The notes under the pieces are model-generated. The model ran no database searches. It was not told where the DNA came from and worked only from the letters and a program-made list of their open reading frames with translations. From Aurantiacibacter zhengii (GTDB lineage: Bacteria; Pseudomonadota; Alphaproteobacteria; Sphingomonadales; Sphingomonadaceae), in the NCBI RefSeq assembly GCF_003584125.1, contig NZ_QXFL01000003.1, positions 62,001 through 126,000 of the forward strand: a DNA stretch of 64,000 bases, in the 5' to 3' direction. A program made the position numbers and the translations under genes. Every line of letters begins with the position of its first letter. Within the stretch, counting starts at the first letter, position 1. Positions 24,988 to 31,892 of the stretch are shown piece by piece.

Positions 24988-26454
24988 ATGAGCACTTTCA
25001 AGAAGATCCTGATCGCGATCCTCGTCCTGCTGCTGATCGCCGCGGGCATTATCTGGTACCTGCTGCAGGGCGATCCCGCGGAGTATACCCTGGAGCAGAC
25101 GACCGGTACGGAGCCCGTGCTGGCCGCGCCCGATGCGCAGACCATTCCCACGGTCGACATCGCCGAACCGGTCGGCTGGCCCGATGGCGCCGCGCCCGGG
25201 GCAGCGGAAGGGCTGGCGGTCAACCGGTTTGCCGAAGGACTGGATCATCCCCGCGTGGTCTACGCAATGCCCAACGGCGACGTGCTGGTGACACTTACCC
25301 GCGCGCCGGAGGGCGAGGTTTCGGGCGGGTGGCTCACCAACCTGATCGCCGGTTTCCTGTTCGACAAGGCGGGCTCTGCCGGACCATCGGCCAACCAGCT
25401 CGTGCTGCTGCGCGACACCGACGGTGACGGCACGGCCGATGAGCGCCATATCCTGCGCGAGGACGATCTCGATTCGCCATCCGGCATCGCCTGGAACGAC
25501 GGGAAGCTCTACGTTGCCAATCACGATGCCGTGCTGCGCTTCGATTACGAGGAAGGCGCCAATGCCGTAACGGGCGCGCCCGAGAAGCTGGCCGATCTGC
25601 CGCCTGCCGGAAATCACTGGATGCGCAACATCATCCTCTCGGACGATGGCAACCGTCTCTACATTGCCGTGGGTTCTGCATCCAACATCGGTGAAGGCGG
25701 AATGGAGGTCGAGGAGAACCGCGCCGCCATCCACGAACTCAATCTCGAGACCGGCTCCGCCCGGCTGTACGGCGCGGGCATGCGCAATCCCAACGGCATG
25801 GCGTTCAACCCGTGGACCGGGGAACTGTGGACCACGGTGAACGAGCGCGACATGCTCGGCTCCGATCTGGTACCCGATTACCTTACCAACGTGCCCATCG
25901 GCGTTCACTACGGCTGGCCATGGGTTTACTACAACGACGTGGTGGATGAGCGCGTGGAATCGCGCATGCCGCGTTTCCTTACCGAATATACCCGCACGCC
26001 GCAGTTCGCGCTGGGCGCCCACGTCGCGCCGCTGGGCATGGTCTTCACCGAAGGCGGCACCACCATGGGCGCAGGCTTCGGCCAGGGGGCCTTCATTGCC
26101 CGGCACGGTTCGTGGAACCGCATTCCACCCGCAGGCTACGACGTGGTGTTCGTGGAGTTCGACGACCGCGGCAATCCCGTCGGAGAGCCTCGCACGGTGC
26201 TGGAGCCGTTCCTGGCGGGCGAGGGCACGACCTATGGCCGTCCGACCTGGGTCGAATGGGATAGTACCGGTGCCCTGCTGGTCAGTGACGATACCGCGGG
26301 GATCATCTGGCGTGTCACTGCGCCCGGTGCCGAACCCGCGTCGGCCATCGAACGGGTGCAGAGCGAACGGCTTCCGGCGCGCCGCCGCCTGGTGGACGAT
26401 CCCGCCCGCGCGTTCGAGGCAGGCGCGATCAGTCCCGGCGATATCGGGATGTAG
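24988..26454 (+). CDS. PQQ-dependent sugar (sorbosone) dehydrogenase-like protein
   Basis: A 488-residue six-bladed beta-propeller protein anchored by an N-terminal transmembrane segment (about 5-26). Family features are FAEGLDHPRVVYAMPNGDVL, GIAWNDGKLYVANHDAVLRF, the calcium/PQQ-site loops GNHWMRNIILSDDGNRLYIA and GMRNPNGMAFNPWTGELWTT, and FGQGAFIARHGSWNR. Relatives include soluble glucose dehydrogenase and L-sorbosone dehydrogenase, which act in the periplasm with pyrroloquinoline quinone. No PQQ-synthesis genes lie in the window. It is convergent with the AAA ATPase gene, only 3 bases between stops. Confidence 0.88.
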   Translation: MSTFKKILIAILVLLLIAAGIIWYLLQGDPAEYTLEQTTGTEPVLAAPDAQTIPTVDIAEPVGWPDGAAPGAAEGLAVNRFAEGLDHPRVVYAMPNGDVLVTLTRAPEGEVSGGWLTNLIAGFLFDKAGSAGPSANQLVLLRDTDGDGTADERHILREDDLDSPSGIAWNDGKLYVANHDAVLRFDYEEGANAVTGAPEKLADLPPAGNHWMRNIILSDDGNRLYIAVGSASNIGEGGMEVEENRAAIHELNLETGSARLYGAGMRNPNGMAFNPWTGELWTTVNERDMLGSDLVPDYLTNVPIGVHYGWPWVYYNDVVDERVESRMPRFLTEYTRTPQFALGAHVAPLGMVFTEGGTTMGAGFGQGAFIARHGSWNRIPPAGYDVVFVEFDDRGNPVGEPRTVLEPFLAGEGTTYGRPTWVEWDSTGALLVSDDTAGIIWRVTAPGAEPASAIERVQSERLPARRRLVDDPARAFEAGAISPGDIGM

Positions 26455-26457
26455 GTT

Positions 26458-27285
26458 TCAGCCGAGCGGCTTGCCTTCACGGCCAGCCAGTTCGGTTATG
26501 AAATGCCAAGCGACGCGGCCCGAACGCGCGCCGCGCCGCTTGGCCCATTCCAGCGCCTCACCCTCGTCCAGAGGCAAGCCATATTGCGCCGCATAGCCGC
26601 GCACGATTGCGAGGTAATCTTCCTGGCTGGCGTTGTGGAAGCCCAGCGACAGACCGAACCGGTCGGCCAGTGCGAGGTTATCGTCCACCGCATCACGCGG
26701 GTTGATGGGATCGTCCTGTTCACTGCCGTGGCGCGACAGGATTGCCCGGCGGTTCGAAGTTACGGCAAGGCGAACGTTCTCCGGCCGCGCCTCGACCCCG
26801 CCATCCAGCCAGCTGCGCAGGTGACGCGGGGTGGTCGCATCCCCTTTAGCGAAACCCAGGTCATCGAGAAAGACAAGGAAGTTGCGCGCGACCCGTGAGA
26901 GCTCGCCGAACAGTGCGGGAAGTGACGCCACGGCGTCGGTCGCTATCTGGACCAGCGCGATGTCGCCGCCCTTGTCCTGCGCATCGACAACGCTGGCGCG
27001 TAAAAGCGCGCTCTTGCCCATGCCGCGCGCTCCCCAGAGGAGCATGTCATGCGCGGGAGACCCGGCGGCCAGACGGGTGACGTTGCCGGTAACCTCCTGC
27101 TTTTGCTTGTCGATCCCGCGCAACAGGCTGAGTGCCGGGGCCTCGATCCGCCCGACGCCGCGCGCACCGCTGTTGTCCCACACATAGGCGGGGTGGGCAC
27201 GCCAGTCGGTCGCGGTAAGGGGGGCTGGCACCATCTGTTCCAGCGCGGCGGCGATACGGGCCAGGAGTTGGGCTTGGTCTTCCAT
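26458..27285 (-). CDS. DUF815 family AAA ATPase
   Basis: The 275-residue protein matches the DUF815 group of ATP-binding proteins. Walker A is LLWGARGMGKSALLRA (about 82-97) and Walker B FLVFLDDLGFAKGD (about 137-150). Further blocks are ENVRLAVTSNRR (sensor 1), FGLSLGFHNASQEDYL and GARSGRVAWHFITEL near the end. The N-terminal 80 residues are the family-specific region. Its cellular role is not established. ATG 27285 is chosen because the residues upstream read through the start of the divergent TsaC gene. Confidence 0.87.
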   Translation of the reverse strand: MEDQAQLLARIAAALEQMVPAPLTATDWRAHPAYVWDNSGARGVGRIEAPALSLLRGIDKQKQEVTGNVTRLAAGSPAHDMLLWGARGMGKSALLRASVVDAQDKGGDIALVQIATDAVASLPALFGELSRVARNFLVFLDDLGFAKGDATTPRHLRSWLDGGVEARPENVRLAVTSNRRAILSRHGSEQDDPINPRDAVDDNLALADRFGLSLGFHNASQEDYLAIVRGYAAQYGLPLDEGEALEWAKRRGARSGRVAWHFITELAGREGKPLG

Positions 27286-27311
27286 CGCAATCGTCACTAT
27301 AACGGTGGCCG

Positions 27312-28253
27312 ATGAGCGGCAAGCCGACCCTGATAGCGCCCGATGACGAAGGGCTTGTCCGCGCGGCCGCAATCCTGCGCGAGGGGGGCCTCGTCGCAAT
27401 GCCGACAGAGACGGTTTACGGACTGGCCGCCCGTGCGGACAGCAGCGATGCGGTGGCCCAGATTTACCGCACGAAGGGCCGACCCGACTTCAATCCATTG
27501 ATCGTGCACGTCGCCTCGGTGCAAATGGCTCGCGCGCTGGGGGTGTTCGATGCGGAAGCGGAAGCGCTGGCGGCGCGTTTCTGGCCCGGGCCGCTCACCC
27601 TGGTGCTGCCCTTGCGAGAAGGCGCGGGCATCGCCCCCGCCGTGACAGCGGGGCTGGGTACGATCGCGCTGCGACAGCCGGGCCACCGCGTGGCTGCCCG
27701 CCTGTTGGCCGAAGTCGACCTCCCGCTGGCCGCGCCTTCCGCCAATCGCAGCAACGCCGTCAGCCCCACGCGGCCCGAACACGTGGTGGACTCGTTCGGA
27801 GATACCTGTCCGCCCGTGATCGACGGTGGCCCATGCGAGGCTGGACTTGAATCGACCATCGTCGCTCTGGACGCGGGAGGGGACTGGCGCATGCTGCGAC
27901 CTGGCCCGATCGCCACGGAAGACCTGACCGATCTGCTCGGGCCGCAAGCAAAGTCGCGCGGCGCGACTATCGAGGCGCCTGGTCAACTGGCCAAGCACTA
28001 TTCGCCGGGCAAGCCGGTGCTGCTGAACCAGTCTAAACCTGATGCTTCGGCGTTTGTCATCGGCTTCGGAAGTGTGGAGGGCGATGTGAGCCTGTCATCT
28101 TCCGGCGATCTGGCAGAGGCGGCTTCTTGTCTCTACGCCGCGCTGCATGCAGGGGCCGCTTCGCGCAAGCCTGTGATTGCGGTTGCGCCAATCCCGGAGG
28201 AAGGGATGGGCCGGGCGATCAACGACCGGCTGCGGCGGGCAGCGACGCGTTAA
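27312..28253 (+). CDS. tsaC: L-threonylcarbamoyladenylate synthase (YrdC-Sua5)
   Basis: A 313-residue two-domain enzyme that makes threonylcarbamoyl-AMP from Thr, bicarbonate and ATP, the precursor of t6A37 in ANN-decoding tRNAs. The YrdC domain (about 8-200) has GGLVAMPTETVYGLAARADS, IYRTKGRPDFNPLIVHV, LAAPSANRSNAVSPT and GLESTIVALD. The C-terminal Sua5 domain (about 230-313) begins after the linker APGQLAKHYSPGKPVLL, whose SPG-type motif is conserved. It is divergent from the AAA ATPase (26 bases) and overlaps the stop of the opposite lipoprotein gene by 4 bases. Confidence 0.95.
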   Translation: MSGKPTLIAPDDEGLVRAAAILREGGLVAMPTETVYGLAARADSSDAVAQIYRTKGRPDFNPLIVHVASVQMARALGVFDAEAEALAARFWPGPLTLVLPLREGAGIAPAVTAGLGTIALRQPGHRVAARLLAEVDLPLAAPSANRSNAVSPTRPEHVVDSFGDTCPPVIDGGPCEAGLESTIVALDAGGDWRMLRPGPIATEDLTDLLGPQAKSRGATIEAPGQLAKHYSPGKPVLLNQSKPDASAFVIGFGSVEGDVSLSSSGDLAEAASCLYAALHAGAASRKPVIAVAPIPEEGMGRAINDRLRRAATR

Positions 28254-28582
28254 TCGCGCTCGGGCTCTACCGGGACAGTGGGGATGATCGCGGCGATTTC
28301 GCGCCGCGTTTCCACGGCCTTGCGACAGGCACCGTCGTCACCGTCGAGACAGTCTTCCTCGAGATCGGCAAGGTCCTCATGCAGTTCGCCGAGCCGCTCT
28401 TCGCGTCGGCGTATCTCGCGTCCGCGCTCTCGGTCGGCCTCGTCCTGGCTGGTGGTGGCCCAGTCGGCGACCTGCGCTCCGGCGCGAACGGGCGCCGTCA
28501 CGATGTCGACCGCTGTCCGGGCGATGCAACCCTGAAGTGCGAGAGTTGCGAGAGGGAGGGTTACAAGCCTCTTATCAAGCAT
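28250..28582 (-). CDS. Small putative lipoprotein
   Basis: The 110-residue product has a short hydrophobic leader with a lipobox-like LALQGC, so Cys19 may be lipidated. A charged helical region follows (DEADRERGREIRRREERLGE and ELHEDLADLEEDC), then CRKAVETRREIAAI. No family is recognised. ATG 28582 is chosen because it gives this leader; longer frames have no signal. The upstream gene on the same strand encodes a GIN-domain lipoprotein, 77 bases away. Its stop overlaps the convergent tsaC stop. Confidence 0.65.
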   Translation of the reverse strand: MLDKRLVTLPLATLALQGCIARTAVDIVTAPVRAGAQVADWATTSQDEADRERGREIRRREERLGELHEDLADLEEDCLDGDDGACRKAVETRREIAAIIPTVPVEPERD

Positions 28583-28659
28583 TTGCGGGCCCACTGTGGA
28601 GGAATTCCCCACCATGGACCCGCAAAGTTGAGCTGGCAATAGGCTGAACGCAGGGGGCT

Positions 28660-29427
28660 TCAGACTTCCTCTTCGGTACCTTCTGTCGTGCCCTCTTCGC
28701 AAATCAGCTCACCCGACCCCACGCTGCTGACATCGCAGCGTGCCGATCCGCGCACGCGAACGTTGCCCGATCCGACGATGGACGCATCGACAGTGCCGTT
28801 GGAAGCAAAAGCCGCATCGCCCGATCCGGCGACGGTGACTTCGGCGCGTTCCGCCTCAAGCCCTCCCATGTCAGCACTGCCGCTGCCCGCCACGGTCAGT
28901 TCGAGCTGGTCGGTGGTGCCGGTCGCAGCCACGGTGCCGCTTCCCGCCACGGTCACTTCCATGCTCTCGGCCGCGATTCCGTTCGCGGTAATCGTGCCGG
29001 AACCTGCCATGGTTATCTCCGCGCGGGAGGCCATGGCATCGGTGGTAATCGAGCCGGAGCCTGCCATGACCAGCGATTCCGGTGCCGGCATGGTGATGTT
29101 GATCGTCGCCAGGTCGCCATCGGGCCAGTCGCCTTTCTGACGGTGAACGGCCAGCGAATCGCCATCCAGCGCGAAACGCAGGCGGTCCTGCGCCTCCGCG
29201 CTGCCTTCGACATCGATGGTGAATTCCTCGCCATCAGTGATGACTACGCTATCGGGCGCCGCGAGCACGAATGACGCCGGAGCATCGCCGCTCAGGTCGA
29301 GCTCCGCCAGCGGGACACCCTCCGTATCGCCAAACTGGATATCGACATTATCGCAGCCAGCCAGCCCCGCAGCCGCCGCGATGGCCATGACCGGCGCGAT
29401 CTTGCCAAGCATTCTTCCGATCCGCAC
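28660..29427 (-). CDS. GIN-domain (DUF2807) beta-solenoid lipoprotein
   Basis: This 255-residue lipoprotein has a hydrophobic leader with lipobox LAGC (Cys25). From about residue 118 on, the motif (M/V)AGSG recurs every 19-20 residues, seven rungs in all with the last as VGSG. This is the pattern of a right-handed beta-solenoid in the GIN/DUF2807 domain. The tail ends in acidic residues (EGTTEGTEEEV). Such proteins are thought to bind at the cell envelope; function is unknown. GTG 29427 has AGGAG seven bases upstream, which decides the start. It is the first gene of a pair with the small lipoprotein. Confidence 0.85.
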   Translation of the reverse strand: MRIGRMLGKIAPVMAIAAAAGLAGCDNVDIQFGDTEGVPLAELDLSGDAPASFVLAAPDSVVITDGEEFTIDVEGSAEAQDRLRFALDGDSLAVHRQKGDWPDGDLATINITMPAPESLVMAGSGSITTDAMASRAEITMAGSGTITANGIAAESMEVTVAGSGTVAATGTTDQLELTVAGSGSADMGGLEAERAEVTVAGSGDAAFASNGTVDASIVGSGNVRVRGSARCDVSSVGSGELICEEGTTEGTEEEV

Positions 29428-29540
29428 TTCCCATCTCCTGTTCCTCTAGCGTGTTATAGAGGCAATACAGCAACGCGGGTGATTTCGCAAAGCTGTTCAT
29501 CGAGTGGTGTAGCGAACTCGCAGATGGCGGGCCTGAATAC

Positions 29541-29579
29541 AAAAGGGGCCGCTTACCTTTCGGCGAGCGGCCCCTTTTT
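29541..29579 (-). terminator. Intrinsic terminator after carD
   Basis: A 13-base perfect stem (AAAAGGGGCCGCT at 29541-29553 with AGCGGCCCCTTTT at 29566-29578) encloses a 12-base loop. On the minus strand the stem ends in a TTTT tract, just after the carD stop at 29616. The A-run on the other arm makes it usable from both directions, but no plus-strand gene ends here. Confidence 0.88.
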
Positions 29580-29615
29580 AAGGCTTACCGGCACGCGGAG
29601 TGCCCAGGACCGACC

Positions 29616-30149
29616 CTAGGCGTCTTCGGTGTTCTCGTAGTACTGCGGAGCATGTTCCTTCAGCACATCGAGGATCTTGGTGAGCGCGGTCGGCTCGTCG
29701 GTCTTTTCCATTGCTGCCAGTTCGCGGGCGAGGCGGCTGGAAGCGGCCTCGAAAATCTGGCGTTCGGAATAGGACTGCTCGGGCTGGTCTTCCGGACGGA
29801 ACAGGTCGCGCGTCACTTCGGCGATGGACACGAGGTCGCCGGAGTTGATCTTCGCTTCGTATTCCTGCGCACGGCGGCTCCACATGGTGCGCTTCACCTT
29901 GGGCTTGCCCTTCAGGGTTTCCATCGCTTCCTTCAGCGTCTTGTCGCTGGAAAGCTTGCGCATGCCGATCGATTCCACCTTGTTGGTGGGAACGCGCAGC
30001 GTCATGCGTTCCTTTTCAAAGCGGAGAACATAAAGTTCGAGCTGCATGCCGGCGATTTCCTCGCTCTGCAGTTCGATGACACGGCCAACGCCGTGCTTGG
30101 GGTAAACAACGTAATCGCCTACATCGAAGGCGGGCGCATTCGCAGCCAT
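29616..30149 (-). CDS. carD: CarD/CdnL-family transcription regulator
   Basis: The 177-residue protein belongs to the CarD/CdnL family, which binds the RNA polymerase beta subunit and stabilises open complexes, notably at rRNA promoters. The N-terminal Tudor-like RNAP-interaction domain starts FDVGDYVVYPKHGVGRVIEL. The helical C-terminus includes RTMWSRRAQEYEAKINSGDL and SYSERQIFEAASSRLARELA. ATG 30149 is favoured over ATG 30155 because AAAGGA then sits six bases upstream. A TATAAT box lies about 150 bases upstream and a strong terminator downstream, so carD is monocistronic. Confidence 0.94.
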   Translation of the reverse strand: MAANAPAFDVGDYVVYPKHGVGRVIELQSEEIAGMQLELYVLRFEKERMTLRVPTNKVESIGMRKLSSDKTLKEAMETLKGKPKVKRTMWSRRAQEYEAKINSGDLVSIAEVTRDLFRPEDQPEQSYSERQIFEAASSRLARELAAMEKTDEPTALTKILDVLKEHAPQYYENTEDA

Positions 30150-30300
30150 GGACATTCCTTTCTTTGGCGGTCACCGCAGCGAAAAACCTCTTCACGCCGC
30201 AAAACGAAGCGACGTTTTGTGAAGAGCCATTTCTGTAGCTTGAAGCGGGGACCTGCCTTCCTATCCGCCTGCACATCCGTAAAGATCGTGCAGTTGACTT

Positions 30301-30306
30301 ATTATA
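30301..30306 (-). promoter_or_regulatory. Candidate -10 element of carD promoter
   Basis: On the minus strand TATAAT is a perfect -10 hexamer, in the 209-base gap upstream of carD. No good -35 is found at 16-18 bases (GCAATT at 17). The transcript would have a leader of about 145 bases. Position and perfect hexamer support it; the missing -35 weakens it. Confidence 0.4.
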
Positions 30307-30358
30307 TAGCAGAGTCGCAACATAATTGCGAGTCTTGCAATTCACGGTCCAAAGGCCG

Positions 30359-31186
30359 TCAGTCGTGGTCCCGTGACTTTACGGAGACTGCGGCAATTTC
30401 GGCTCCCAACAGAAGCACATAGGCCGACAGCCACAGCCACGTCAGCAGGACTATGACGGCACCGAGCGAGCCGTAGGTGGCGTTGTAGCTGCCGAAGTTG
30501 GAAACGTAGAAGCCGAAAGCCAGGGTCAGCACCACCAGGCCGACGCTGGCGAAGATCGCTCCCGGCAGCACTTCTCGAAAGCGCGGAGAAACCGAATTGG
30601 GCACGCGGCGGTAAAGCCATGCCGCGCCCAGTGCGCCCATCACTGCGAGCAGGACGTAGGCGACCGCCTTGGCCAGGAATTGCCCCGCCCCTGAAAGACT
30701 GGGCAGCATCGCCGTCAGCGAAGCGGTGACCGCGAGAACGCCGATCACCACGCCCATGCCGATGATGGCGCCAAGCGTAATGGCCAGGGCCAGGGCATTG
30801 CCGCGCAGGAAACCGCGTTGCTCCCTGTCGTTGAAGGCCAGCGAAATCGCCGTCACCAGCGAGCCTGCCCCGTTGCGTGCGCCGAACAGGGCGACAGCCA
30901 GTGCCACCGCCAGGCCGAAGCCTTTTGCGGTGCCGGATGTTTCCACCATCGATTCCAGCTGCCCGCCGATCAGTTCTGCCGCCGACTGCGGCAGTTCCTG
31001 GGCCAGCCCGGCTATGTGCTCGGCAACCATGGCGGGATCGGCAAACAGACCGTAGCTGAGCACGATCGCGCCCAGCAGCGGTACCATGGCCAGGAAGGCG
31101 TAGTAGGCTACACCTGCGGCAAGAATGGGGATGTTATCCTCGCCGGCGGCGGCGAAGGCGCGCTTCAGTCTGTCCAGTATGCCCAT
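30359..31186 (-). CDS. YihY/BrkB-family membrane protein
   Basis: A 275-residue inner-membrane protein of the YihY/virulence factor BrkB family, with about six helices. The N-terminal amphipathic helix DRLKRAFAAAGEDNIPILAA leads into AGVAYYAFLAMVPLLGAIVL, and the last helices contain NFGSYNATYGSLGAVIVLLTWLWLS, the family hallmark near the C-terminus. The role is unresolved; early RNase BN and transporter claims are not supported. ATG 31186 (MGILDRLKRAF) suits the family. A second, truncated family member lies at the right edge of the window. Confidence 0.9.
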   Translation of the reverse strand: MGILDRLKRAFAAAGEDNIPILAAGVAYYAFLAMVPLLGAIVLSYGLFADPAMVAEHIAGLAQELPQSAAELIGGQLESMVETSGTAKGFGLAVALAVALFGARNGAGSLVTAISLAFNDREQRGFLRGNALALAITLGAIIGMGVVIGVLAVTASLTAMLPSLSGAGQFLAKAVAYVLLAVMGALGAAWLYRRVPNSVSPRFREVLPGAIFASVGLVVLTLAFGFYVSNFGSYNATYGSLGAVIVLLTWLWLSAYVLLLGAEIAAVSVKSRDHD

Positions 31187-31233
31187 ATCCCGCCAACGCA
31201 AAGCGCGGGATATGGTTCACGAAATGCGCGCGA

Positions 31234-31572
31234 TCAGTCGCCTTCGCCCGGTTCCTCGGAGAAGAACTTTTCGAACTTGCCATCCTCACCCTTGTGTTCG
31301 TCGGCATCGGCCGGCGGGTCTTTCTTCTCGGTGATGTTGGGCCATTCGGCGGAAAACTTGGTGTTGATTTCAAGCCACTTTTCCAGCCCGCCTTCGGTGT
31401 CCGGCAGGATCGCCTCGGCCGGGCATTCGGGTTCGCACACGCCGCAATCGATGCACTCGGACGGGTTGATGACGAGCATGTTCTCGCCTTCGTAGAAGCA
31501 ATCCACCGGGCAGACTTCGACGCAGTCTGTGTACTTGCATTTGATGCAGGCGTCGGTGACGACATAGGTCAT
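31234..31572 (-). CDS. fdxA: Seven-iron ferredoxin FdxA
   Basis: The 112-residue ferredoxin begins [20 protein letters not shown] and holds two cluster motifs: [18 protein letters not shown] for a [3Fe-4S]/[4Fe-4S] pair and [16 protein letters not shown]. The C-terminal 50-residue extension ([17 protein letters not shown], then acidic) is typical of alphaproteobacterial FdxA. It carries electrons in the cytosol; partners are not evident here. It lies 14 bases downstream of the S4-domain gene, in a probable helicase-S4-FdxA operon. Confidence 0.95.
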   Translation of the reverse strand: MTYVVTDACIKCKYTDCVEVCPVDCFYEGENMLVINPSECIDCGVCEPECPAEAILPDTEGGLEKWLEINTKFSAEWPNITEKKDPPADADEHKGEDGKFEKFFSEEPGEGD

Positions 31573-31586
31573 GGGTAGGCTTGTCC

Positions 31587-31892
31587 TTAATGCTCGGCCG
31601 TGCGTGGCCGCGATTCGGTCCCTGCTATGGCCATAGACGCGCGAGCGTCAAGCTTGCGATAGCAGCTTTGCGCCTCCGCTGCCGGACCCCGCCGCTCTGG
31701 TAAAGCAAGGATTTCTATCACCTGTACATGGCGATCGAGGGGAATGGTGAGGACATCCCCTACTGCAATGGCGTGCTGGACACGCGTGACGCGATGCCCG
31801 CTGCAGCGCATGTGCCCTTCCTCGATCCAGCACCTGGCAACCGTTCGACTCTTGCAGAAGCGAAGCCGGACGAGGAGCAGGTCGAGCCGCAT
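31587..31892 (-). CDS. S4-domain RNA-binding protein (Hsp15-like)
   Basis: The 101-residue protein has an S4 RNA-binding domain from residue 1: [20 protein letters not shown] followed by [15 protein letters not shown] and [18 protein letters not shown]. This layout matches heat shock protein 15 (HslR), which rescues stalled 50S subunits that carry peptidyl-tRNA. A short basic tail ([13 protein letters not shown]) completes it. ATG 31892 overlaps the helicase stop as ATGA, so translation is coupled. The Hsp15 role is a family inference, because E. coli HslR has a longer basic tail. Confidence 0.85.
   Translation of the reverse strand: MRLDLLLVRLRFCKSRTVARCWIEEGHMRCSGHRVTRVQHAIAVGDVLTIPLDRHVQVIEILALPERRGPAAEAQSCYRKLDARASMAIAGTESRPRTAEH

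Noticed and set aside
24679-26106. Minus-strand frame of 475 codons opposite the sorbosone dehydrogenase-like gene
   Set aside because: Antisense to the propeller domain and also overlapping msrC in another frame; no motif.
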